A stretch of DNA of 26,834 nucleotides, taken from contig NZ_JYJG01000361.1 of the NCBI RefSeq assembly GCF_000955955.1, positions 1 to 26,834 of the forward strand, in the 5' to 3' direction. A program made the position numbers and the translations under genes. The notes under the pieces were generated by a model, which was given only the letters and a program-made list of their open reading frames with translations, searched no databases and was not told the origin of the DNA. Position 1 is the stretch's first letter. The number at the start of each line of letters is the position of its first letter. Origin of the DNA: Lentzea aerocolonigenes. GTDB lineage: Bacteria; Actinomycetota; Actinomycetes; Mycobacteriales; Pseudonocardiaceae. Below, in pieces: positions 7,911 to 15,032 of the stretch.

Positions 7911-7926
7911 CTGCCCCAACGGGCAG
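7911..7926. promoter_or_regulatory. Palindrome CTGCCC-N4-GGGCAG, copy 2
   Basis: CTGCCCCAACGGGCAG lies between the divergent small membrane-protein gene and the payload gene. It is identical base for base to copy 3. Its right edge is 69 nt before the payload GTG at 7996, the same distance as copy 3 from the DUF4255 start. Probably an operator shared by the eCIS units. Confidence 0.65.
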
Positions 7927-7995
7927 CGTGATCGGCCTCTGCGCACGGACCTCGTGGCGTTCCGCCGCACGTCGCGCTCTCCGAGAGTGGACGAC

Positions 7996-10900
7996 GTGAG
8001 CGGCTTCGACCGTGAAGAGAAACGGACTTCCCAGGAGACGGCAGGCCGGTCTCCTGGGCCGAAGCCGCCCGCACACGCGTTGTTCGCCCTGCAACGTTCC
8101 GCCGGGAACAGCGCGGTGGCCGGCATGATCGCGCAGCGCACTCCCGACTCCGGGCAGCTGTCGGAGATCAACGCGACGGCGGACGCCGTGGTGCACGAGG
8201 CGTCCGCGAAGTCCGGCGCACCACCCGAGGAACGACCTCCCGCCGAGGACCGGGCCGCGGTCAAGGCACGGCAGCGGGCCGCGTTCGCGCAGCCGGACAA
8301 GGTCTCGGCGGAACGCTCCAAGGTCGCCTCGGCGGCCTCCGAGACCAAGTCGGAAGCTGCCAGGCCGGCGACTCCGGTGACGCCACCCCGTCCCGCCGCC
8401 GCGCCGGCGGAAAGTACCGCGCCGCAAACAGAAGCGCCCGCAGCCGCCGTCGCCTCCGCCAGTGCCGCGGTCGCCCAGGCCACCGCGGTGCCCGTGCCGG
8501 CTCCCCCGGCTCCGGTCACGCCACCGGCGTTCGCACCGCCCGTCGACTCGGCCGGGCGCCCGGTGCCCGGGAGCCCGAGCGCGGACCAGGCCGTCGCGGC
8601 CGTCGCGATCGAACTGCAGCAGCTGCGCCACGCCGGACACCAGTTGGCGGCCGAAGCGGCGGCGTCCCGTGCACGTGGCCACGCCCTGGAAGCGGGATTG
8701 CAGACCGCGCGCGCCAAGGTCGCTGAGGCGGACACGTCGATCACGACCGTGCGCGGGCACGTCGACCAGCGTCGTGCGGTCGCCGAGCAGTCGAAGACAG
8801 CGCTGACGACGTCGCAGGAGAAGGCCGCGAAGGTCACGGCCGAGGCGCCGGGGTTCGCGTCGAAAGCCGACGAGGGCAAGGCGAAGACCGGTCCGATGGT
8901 GTCCGAGGCGCAGCAGCTGGGCGGGCGGGCCGCCTCGGTGCAGCCGGAGGACGCCGAGGCCGCGGGCAAGGCGCGCGAACAGGCGGGGCAGGTCGACAAG
9001 ATCGGCCATGACCTGGGCAGCATCGACGGTGCCATCAACGCCACCGGGCAACGCGCGACCGGGCTCGTCGACGAGGCGACCCGTGCGACGGCTCTCAACA
9101 CCGAGGCTGGCGGCAAGATCTCGGCCACCGAGGCCACGCTGGCGTCGACCACCGGCAAACTCGACGAGCTGACCGCGCAGAACACGCAGGCAAAGGTGGA
9201 TGTCGCCGCACTGGCGGGCGGACCGGCCGAGATGCGCGAAGGTGCCGCCCAGCTCGACGAGCGAGGCACGGCGGCGATGACCGCGTCGACCGCGCTGGAG
9301 TCACGGCTGCACGCCACGCAGACCGCGTACCTCGGCGCGATGGCCTCGGTGCCGGCCCGGCAGCCGCGTCAAGGCCGTGCCGTGCAACGAGAGGCGTACG
9401 GCGACCGCGAGAAGGTCAACCTGACGCATGGCCTGCCCGCGTGGCTCAGCGGCGAGGAACCGCCGTCCGCCGCAGCCCGTGCCCAGCAGGCCGCGGCCGC
9501 CGAACAGCGCCGGTTGGACGAGCTGCGCCAGATCGAGGCCGAGTCGCACGGGAACTTCGCGTCGCTCGGCGCCGGTGCGAAGGCGAGCCTGGCGTTGCGC
9601 ATGACGTTCTCCCGCCTCACCGGCTCGCTCGGCGCGACGAACTGGCCGAAGTTCGGTCTCAACGTCCTGCGCGGGTTCGTCGACCCGCGGGTATCCATGA
9701 CGGGCGTCCTGAGCGGCCTAGGCATGATCCTCTCCGGCGGTGCCAACCTCTTCAGCCGCCAGCAGTGGGAACGCGACCCGGTCGGCAACCTGCTGAAGTC
9801 CGCCGCCGACATCGCCACCGGCGTCACCATCGTGCTCGGTTCGGTGGCCGGCCTGGCGATCGCCGTCATCGCCATCTGCGCCGCCGCCATCCTGCTGACC
9901 TTCGGCGCCGCGAGCGTCGTCTGCGTCCCGATCATCACGTTCTGCAGCAGCCTGGCCGCCACGGTCGGCCCGTGGGCGGTGGAGGCGGCCGCGATCGCCT
10001 TGGAGCTCAACGCGTTCGTGCTCATCAAGAACCTCGTCGACGCCGCGACCGCCGACACCGCGGGCCGCCTGCGCCAGGAGTCCGAGGACATGGCCTCCGA
10101 CACCGAGACCATGGGCGTGATGGCCATGCAGATCGCGGGTGAGAAGGCAGGGCAGGTGGTCGGCCCGAAGATCTCGAACGCGGTCGGTGCCGTGCAGTCC
10201 GGCCTGCAGGGTTCGACCTCGGTGGCGGCACAGGCGATGGGTGCGGCGATCGGTGACATCCGCGGCGCGGTGGCGGCGGGGCGGCCGTTCGGGAGCGGCG
10301 GCGAATCCGCGCCCGTGGCGGAAGGTGCCGCTGCTGCAGAGGGATCGGTCGCGGCCGGGGAGGCACCGGCCGTTCCGGAGAGCGCTGTGCCTGACGCGCC
10401 AGCGGTTTCCGAGGCACCTGCGGCCGCCGAGGCACCTGCGGCGGCGGAAGGTCCTGCGGTCTCTGAAGCCCCAGCGGTGAGCGATGCGCCGCCCGTGTCC
10501 GAACGCGCCCCCGCCGCTGAACCACCACGGCCCGTTGATCTGCCTGAGGGCACCGCCGCGAACGACAACGCCATCCCCGACTTCGAACCCGTCGACCTCC
10601 CTGAAGGCACTGCGGCCAACGACAACGGACGGCCGTGGGGCGAACCCGCCGAAGCGGCCGTGCCCGTCGAAGAAGCCGAACCGCTCGCCGCCACCGGCAC
10701 CGACGGCCAGCCGGTGCGCACGGTCAAGGGCGGCACGAGCACCAACCCGGACCGTCCAATGGCATCGGCGGGCAGCGGAGAACGACTCGACCCGCGCCAG
10801 GTGGAGATCATCGGCGAGTTCGCGGAGGGCCAGGGCAAAGCCACCAGCGGGGACTTCGGCGCGGACGCACGTGAACAACACGGCATGCACGACGCCGACA

Positions 10901-11244
10901 CACCGGGCGGTGCTGGGCAGCCGGCAGAGCTGGAACGCGGCAACTTCGCCCACGAACACGGCGACGTGCTCGTGCCGGAGGACCAGATGCCGCGCGGCCT
11001 CGACCCCGAGTTCGAGCTCGACCTCCCGGACGGCGGCACCAAGAGGCTGGACCGCGTCGACTGGGACAACCGCGTGATCTACGAGATCAAGCCGAACAAC
11101 CCAGTGGAGATCGCCAAGGGTCAGCAGCAGGTCAAACTCTACGTGCACTACATGAACCAGCAGACGGGATTGCCAGGTGGCTGGTCGGGCAAGGTCGTCA
11201 CCTACGACCCCGCGACCGCCGCCGCGCTGCTGGGTCAGAAGTGA
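7996..11244 (+). CDS. Probable eCIS payload toxin with C-terminal PD-(D/E)XK-like nuclease domain
   Basis: 1082 residues from the GTG at 7996 (an in-frame GTG at 7987 is the alternative). Residues 32-41 read LQRSAGNSAV, a leader motif typical of proteins encoded with eCIS-core (DUF4157) genes. A Pro/Ala-rich stretch follows, then a long Ala/Gln/Glu coiled coil (about 199-442), a VQR site (463-465), and a hydrophobic region (about 600-685) that could insert in a membrane. A Pro/Ala/Glu linker (about 755-930) contains two copies of PVDLPEGTAANDN. The C-terminal domain carries D1022-W-D-N, Y-E1030-I-K1032-P and KGQQQVKLYVHY (1041-1052), which fits a PD-(D/E)XK nuclease core. No signal peptide. 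No adjacent same-strand immunity gene: the eCIS-core gene converges from four bases away. Toxin function is inferred from architecture. Confidence 0.8.
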   Translation: MSGFDREEKRTSQETAGRSPGPKPPAHALFALQRSAGNSAVAGMIAQRTPDSGQLSEINATADAVVHEASAKSGAPPEERPPAEDRAAVKARQRAAFAQPDKVSAERSKVASAASETKSEAARPATPVTPPRPAAAPAESTAPQTEAPAAAVASASAAVAQATAVPVPAPPAPVTPPAFAPPVDSAGRPVPGSPSADQAVAAVAIELQQLRHAGHQLAAEAAASRARGHALEAGLQTARAKVAEADTSITTVRGHVDQRRAVAEQSKTALTTSQEKAAKVTAEAPGFASKADEGKAKTGPMVSEAQQLGGRAASVQPEDAEAAGKAREQAGQVDKIGHDLGSIDGAINATGQRATGLVDEATRATALNTEAGGKISATEATLASTTGKLDELTAQNTQAKVDVAALAGGPAEMREGAAQLDERGTAAMTASTALESRLHATQTAYLGAMASVPARQPRQGRAVQREAYGDREKVNLTHGLPAWLSGEEPPSAAARAQQAAAAEQRRLDELRQIEAESHGNFASLGAGAKASLALRMTFSRLTGSLGATNWPKFGLNVLRGFVDPRVSMTGVLSGLGMILSGGANLFSRQQWERDPVGNLLKSAADIATGVTIVLGSVAGLAIAVIAICAAAILLTFGAASVVCVPIITFCSSLAATVGPWAVEAAAIALELNAFVLIKNLVDAATADTAGRLRQESEDMASDTETMGVMAMQIAGEKAGQVVGPKISNAVGAVQSGLQGSTSVAAQAMGAAIGDIRGAVAAGRPFGSGGESAPVAEGAAAAEGSVAAGEAPAVPESAVPDAPAVSEAPAAAEAPAAAEGPAVSEAPAVSDAPPVSERAPAAEPPRPVDLPEGTAANDNAIPDFEPVDLPEGTAANDNGRPWGEPAEAAVPVEEAEPLAATGTDGQPVRTVKGGTSTNPDRPMASAGSGERLDPRQVEIIGEFAEGQGKATSGDFGADAREQHGMHDADTPGGAGQPAELERGNFAHEHGDVLVPEDQMPRGLDPEFELDLPDGGTKRLDRVDWDNRVIYEIKPNNPVEIAKGQQQVKLYVHYMNQQTGLPGGWSGKVVTYDPATAAALLGQK
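10531..10626 (+). repeat. Duplicated PVDLPEGTAANDN element in the payload linker
   Basis: Two copies (10531-10569 and 10588-10626, 57 bp apart) encode the same 13 residues. By my count seven of 39 bases differ and all seven changes are silent, so the peptide rather than the DNA has been kept. Confidence 0.85.
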
Positions 11245-11248
11245 GAGC

Positions 11249-11947
11249 TCACTCGGCGGAGGCTTCTTCCTCTTCTTCCGCCCGCTGCACGAACGTCTGC
11301 GCGGTCTCCTCCTCTTCCGGCGCCGCCTCGCGCTGCACATGCGCCTCGTCGCCGTGCGAACCGTGATCCGCACACCGCTGCACCGGGGCAACTGGCGCCG
11401 CCATGATCCGATCCGCGTTCGCCACCGCGTCCCGCTCGAACCGGTCCGACGGATCGCTGACCTTCACACCGCCACCGGTGTCGGTGCCGTCGACCGGTCC
11501 GGACCGCTGCTGCACCACGTGCGTGAGCTCGTGCGCCAGCATGTGCTTGCCGGTGTCCGAGCCGGGGTCGAACTTGTCGCGCTGGAACACGATGTTCGAG
11601 CCGACGGTGTAGGCCTGTGCGTTGACGGACTTGGCCGAGTCGTGTGCCGCGGAGTCGGTATGCACGCGCACGTCGGAGAAATCGGCGCCGAAGCGGCCTT
11701 CCATGTCGGAACGCACGTCGGCGGACAACGGCGAGCCGCCGGACGTGATCACGGTGGGGGTGTCTTCGACGACGGCGCCGACGCCCGCGTTGCCGACGGC
11801 GCGTTGCAGGCCGAGCATTCCGGCCGGGCCCAGGACGTCGGGACGGCCCGCGGCGGCCGCGCGGCCGAGAAGATCGGTTTCCTCGTGCTGGATCCTGTCG
11901 CCCTTGGGGCGCAAGGATGTCTCCGAGTCGTGTTCGTGTCCGTGCAT
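11249..11947 (-). CDS. eCIS-core domain protein (DUF4157, HELTH metallopeptidase-like)
   Basis: 232 residues. A His/Asp-rich start (MHGHEHD) is followed by an LQRAVGNAGV leader (47-56) like that of the payload. The DUF4157 domain covers about residues 72-150: PLSADVRSDMEGRFGADFSDVRVHTDSAAHDSA.., QAYTVGSNIVF, and HMLAHELTHVVQQ with HExxH at 139-143. The C-terminal tail has VQR at 189-191, 204-206 and 220-222 and ends in a polyglutamate run. DUF4157 is the hallmark domain of eCIS loci, found on payloads and accessory proteins. The HExxH suggests zinc peptidase activity, possibly in payload processing or attachment. It follows the AAA+ gene by 18 nt and has GGAG ahead of its ATG. Confidence 0.92.
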   Translation of the reverse strand: MHGHEHDSETSLRPKGDRIQHEETDLLGRAAAAGRPDVLGPAGMLGLQRAVGNAGVGAVVEDTPTVITSGGSPLSADVRSDMEGRFGADFSDVRVHTDSAAHDSAKSVNAQAYTVGSNIVFQRDKFDPGSDTGKHMLAHELTHVVQQRSGPVDGTDTGGGVKVSDPSDRFERDAVANADRIMAAPVAPVQRCADHGSHGDEAHVQREAAPEEEETAQTFVQRAEEEEEASAE

Positions 11948-11965
11948 CTCCCGCTCCCTAGGTCC

Positions 11966-13930
11966 CTAACCCACCAGACGTTCGGTGGCCAGTTCGAAGT
12001 ACCGGCCGAACTCGCGTTCTCCCACCAGGCGGCCGAGCTTGCGGTACTCGCGGGCCACGGCACCGATCAGCTCGACCATGCCGATCACGTGGCCTGCCGC
12101 GGCGGCCAGGTACGCCGCTGTCACGGCCGCCGAACGGATGTGGCCGCCCGCCAGTTCGAACGACGCCGCCAGGAAGTCCAGGTCCACATCGGACGATCTC
12201 GGCACCGAGCCGCCCAGGCAGCGGTCCCACAGGCCGCGCCTCAACTCGGAGTCGGGCAGCGGGAAGTCCACGATCACGTCGATGCGGCGGGTGAAGGCGT
12301 CGTCGAGGTTCGCGCGCAGGTTCGTCGCCAGCACCGCGATGCCGTCGAAGGACTCCATGCGCTGCAACAGGTACGCGCTCTCGATGTTGGCGTAGCGGTC
12401 GTGCGCGTCACGCACTTCCGAGCGTTTGCCGAAGATCGCGTCAGCCTCGTCGAACAGCAGCACGCCGTTGACGCCGGCCGCCTCGACGAAGATCCGCTCC
12501 AGGTTCTTCTCGGTCTCGCCCACGTACTTGTCCACCACGGTCGCGAGGTTCACGGTGTAGAGGTCCAGCCCCAGCGACGCCGCGATCACCTCGGCGGACA
12601 TCGTCTTGCCCGTGCCGGAGTCGCCCGCGAACAACGCCGTCACGCCACGGCCACGACCACCGCCTGGCCGCATGCGCCACTCGTCGATCACGCGGTCGCG
12701 GTGCTTCGCGCGAGCGGCCAGCTCGCGCAGCAAGGAGGTGACAGTCCCAGGTAGCACCAGGTCCGGCCACGAGACGGCGGGTTCGATGCGACGGGCCAGC
12801 CGTTGCAGACCACCGGCGTTCTGGCTGCGGGCACCGGCGCGCAGATGCCCGGCGTCCACCAGCCCGTCGTCGGCCAGCGCCGAGACCGTGGCGGCGTGCG
12901 CGGCCCGGCTGATCTGCGTCGGTCCCAGGACGAAGTGCGCGGTGACCTCGGCCGGGTCGATGCCGCGCGCCAGCTTGCCGTCGAGTTCGGTGCGCCACAA
13001 CGAGACCCGCACGTCGAACGGCACCTGCACCGCGTCGTGCTGCAACGGCGGCATCCGCGTCCAGCGCGGTTCCCACGCGCCCGGCCCGTAGGCGACGACC
13101 GGGATCTCCTCGTGCAGCAACGGATCCAGCGTGAAGTTCGAGTCCACTGAGCCGACGACGATCCCCGCGCCCCTCAGCAACGCCTCACGCGTGACCGCCA
13201 GCGCGTCCGTCATGCGCGCCGCGTCCACCAGCAACGCGGGGAACCCCGCTCGCGCCAACGCAGACACCGCCAGCTCCGCCGCACCGCCGCCGGGATGCTC
13301 GCGCAGGTAGACGAGCCGCACACCGCGTTCGACGCCGCGTGCCAGCCTCTCCGCGCCCGGCATCGGCACCGGATCTCCGGACAGGGAAACGAAATCCGTC
13401 AGCAACGGGTCCGGCCGGTCGTCACCGAGCAGGTGCGCGCCGACCCGGTCAGGCACCCGCAGCGACCGGCTCAGCAACGGCCGTTCCGCGTCCTCCAGAG
13501 CAACGAGTCCTGACCTGACGAGCGGACTGCCGCGATCGAGGCGCGAACGGCCCTGTGACGAGGCCTCCGCGAGCCCGCACAACCGCAACGCGAGCCCCAC
13601 CGTCGCCCGGCGCCGCGTCACGTCGTCGTTCAGGTACCCGTAGAACTGCTCGAACCGGCTGTCGACGTCCGGCGCCAGCGCGACCAGGAGCAGCTCTACG
13701 TCCACTTCGGACAGAGAAGCCTTGCGCGCCAGCCGCCCGAGCCGTCCGTCGGCTGCGGACGAGACGAACGGCGAGAACGGCTCCCTGCCGCTGTCCAGCA
13801 ACGCCTCGATGACCTCGTCCGACAGGTACAGCCCGCGAAACGGATCGTCCGGGTTCGGGTCCGTGGCCCGCCGCGCCGCCACCGCCACCCGGATCCGCCG
13901 CTCCAGCCCCGCCATCCGCTCGAAGATCAT
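11966..13930 (-). CDS. eCIS AAA+ ATPase
   Basis: 654 residues. The N-terminal half (GLYLSDEVIEALLDS, ARKASLSEVDVELLLVALAPDVDSRFEQFYGYLNDD) is the winged-helix-like region seen in eCIS ATPases (Pvc15/Afp15/Cis15). The AAA+ module follows, with Walker A GDSGTGKT at 436-443 and Walker B LLFDEADAIF (D494-E495). The sensor and arginine-finger region reads VLATNLRANLDDAFTRRID. These ATPases assist loading of payloads or particle assembly in the cytoplasm. The ATG overlaps the DUF4255 stop (ATGA), so the two are coupled. The C-terminal helical lid contains AGGHIRSAAVTAAYLAAAAG. Confidence 0.93.
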   Translation of the reverse strand: MIFERMAGLERRIRVAVAARRATDPNPDDPFRGLYLSDEVIEALLDSGREPFSPFVSSAADGRLGRLARKASLSEVDVELLLVALAPDVDSRFEQFYGYLNDDVTRRRATVGLALRLCGLAEASSQGRSRLDRGSPLVRSGLVALEDAERPLLSRSLRVPDRVGAHLLGDDRPDPLLTDFVSLSGDPVPMPGAERLARGVERGVRLVYLREHPGGGAAELAVSALARAGFPALLVDAARMTDALAVTREALLRGAGIVVGSVDSNFTLDPLLHEEIPVVAYGPGAWEPRWTRMPPLQHDAVQVPFDVRVSLWRTELDGKLARGIDPAEVTAHFVLGPTQISRAAHAATVSALADDGLVDAGHLRAGARSQNAGGLQRLARRIEPAVSWPDLVLPGTVTSLLRELAARAKHRDRVIDEWRMRPGGGRGRGVTALFAGDSGTGKTMSAEVIAASLGLDLYTVNLATVVDKYVGETEKNLERIFVEAAGVNGVLLFDEADAIFGKRSEVRDAHDRYANIESAYLLQRMESFDGIAVLATNLRANLDDAFTRRIDVIVDFPLPDSELRRGLWDRCLGGSVPRSSDVDLDFLAASFELAGGHIRSAAVTAAYLAAAAGHVIGMVELIGAVAREYRKLGRLVGEREFGRYFELATERLVG

Positions 13931-14553
13931 CGCGCCACCTTGCGCATCCCCACACCGTCCGCGGAAACGTTGTGCCGCACCCGTTCCTCACCGGTGTGCA
14001 GCTCCACGCCCTCGCGCGCGGGAGGCCCGGCGGCGAACTTGCGCCCGGACGACACCGGCGCCGACACCACGACGTCCAGCGACGGCTTCAGCTCCCCGCC
14101 TAGCGCACTCCAGACGTCCGCGAACGCCCGGTCCTCCGGCGGGGGCAACGCGACGGTCATCGGCACCGGCAGCGCCAGCTCTTCCAGTGACCCGGTGAGC
14201 AACCTGGGCGGCACCGCGTCGTACCTCAGAAACCCGATCAGCAGGTCCGACAACAGCCTGTGCTCGTCCTCCGGCCGCTGCGTCCACGCCGTGACCAGGT
14301 ACGACAGCTTCATGTGCCGCGGCGGCAGCTGACGGGACGCGACCTTCCCCTGCGCGTCGTACTCGTTGAGCAACCCGCGCTGCCTGCGCCGCATGTCCTC
14401 GCGGATGTCGTAGAGGTAGATGTTGACCGTGGGCGCGTTCCGCCGCGCCGCCCAGTCCTTGGTCGGCGCGTCGAACGCGACGTCCAGATCGGAACCGCGC
14501 AGCGCCTCGTCGCGGACCAGGCGGCGCAAAGCCTCGTCGACCTCGTGAATCAC
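13927..14553 (-). CDS. DUF4255 (Pvc16-type) eCIS cap or terminator protein
   Basis: 208 residues from the GTG at 14553, chosen because VIHEVDEALRRLVRDEAL matches the family N-terminus. In-frame GTG at 14562 and TTG at 14631 lie upstream, the latter inside the palindrome. Family features are VAFDAPTKDWAARRNAPTVNIYLYDIREDMRRR and LSYLVTAWTQRPEDEHRLLSDLL. DUF4255 proteins (Pvc16/Afp16) cap or terminate the tube and sheath end of contractile particles. First gene of the leftward DUF4255-ATPase-eCIS-core operon. The start codon sits in GTGGACGGCGTGA, nearly identical to the payload start context GTGGACGACGTGA. Confidence 0.9.
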   Translation of the reverse strand: MIHEVDEALRRLVRDEALRGSDLDVAFDAPTKDWAARRNAPTVNIYLYDIREDMRRRQRGLLNEYDAQGKVASRQLPPRHMKLSYLVTAWTQRPEDEHRLLSDLLIGFLRYDAVPPRLLTGSLEELALPVPMTVALPPPEDRAFADVWSALGGELKPSLDVVVSAPVSSGRKFAAGPPAREGVELHTGEERVRHNVSADGVGMRKVAR

Positions 14554-14622
14554 GCCGTCCACGATCGCGCGCGGAAGACCGCACCACGACCAGCGCGCTG
14601 ACGTCCCGGCGGACACGATCGG

Positions 14623-14638
14623 CTGCCCCAACGGGCAG
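14623..14638. promoter_or_regulatory. Palindrome CTGCCC-N4-GGGCAG, copy 3
   Basis: CTGCCCCAACGGGCAG is identical to copy 2. It lies four bases beyond the stop of the 102-residue gene and 69 nt before the DUF4255 GTG at 14553. No T-run follows. Likely operator of the right-arm operon. Confidence 0.65.
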
Positions 14639-14642
14639 CGGC

Positions 14643-14951
14643 TCAGACCGGCAGGGGTCGCATCCTGTCAGGCATGTGGGCGCGTAACGCGTCGTGCAGC
14701 AATGTCACGTCGTCCGCATCCAAGACGACCGTTCCGGTGGCGCACGCGAGAACCGCCTCACCGGTGCGCTGATCGGGCACGTACCGGAGTGCCACATCCG
14801 GCACCGTGCACGACTCCGCCTGACGAATCGCGGTCAGCAACTCCGACACCCGTTCGTACCCCAGCCGCGCGCTCCAGCGCAGCGCGGCCGGGGGACGGAC
14901 GAACAATCGGAGGCCTCCTGCGGCTCGGCGAACCTCGACGCACGTCAACAC
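14643..14951 (-). CDS. Unrecognised 102-residue protein upstream of DUF4255
   Basis: The GTG at 14951 has AGGAGG eight bases upstream, a strong site that supports a real gene. The protein is soluble-looking, with no membrane helix: MLTCVEVRRAAGGLRLFVRPPAALRWSARLGYERVSELLTAIRQAE, then VPDVALRYVPDQRTGEAVLACATGTVVLDADDVTLLHDALRAH. The pattern is a short beta strand, a helix, a beta hairpin and a C-terminal helix. It ends four bases before palindrome copy 3, on the same strand as the eCIS right arm. I do not recognise a family. It could be a regulator or chaperone of the system or an unrelated small gene. The 81-base gap to the upstream transporter operon (14952-15032) contains its ribosome binding site and possibly a weak promoter. 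Confidence 0.7.
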   Translation of the reverse strand: MLTCVEVRRAAGGLRLFVRPPAALRWSARLGYERVSELLTAIRQAESCTVPDVALRYVPDQRTGEAVLACATGTVVLDADDVTLLHDALRAHMPDRMRPLPV

Positions 14952-15032
14952 CGCAACAACCTCCTACAACTGCCTCACCAGCGAGACTAGCCAGAAAATC
15001 GCGCCGTCAGAGGCAGGTGTCACCCGTTCGGT

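Noticed and set aside
7911..7926. Palindromes CTGCCC-N4-GGGCAG as transcription terminators
   Set aside because: Short stems without T-tracts, lying at fixed distance upstream of starts, fit operators better.
7605..9317. A 570-codon leftward frame, and similar ones at 9369-11069 and 9718-11391
   Set aside because: Antisense shadows of the payload gene, whose domains and motifs are coherent in the rightward frame.
9688..9693. GGGTAT as another stress-sigma -10
   Set aside because: It is inside the payload coding region with no gene start downstream.
11241..11252. GTGAG-AG-CTCAC inverted repeat between the convergent payload and eCIS-core genes as a terminator
   Set aside because: Five base pairs with a two-base loop cannot form a stable terminator and no T-run follows; probably chance over the stop codons.
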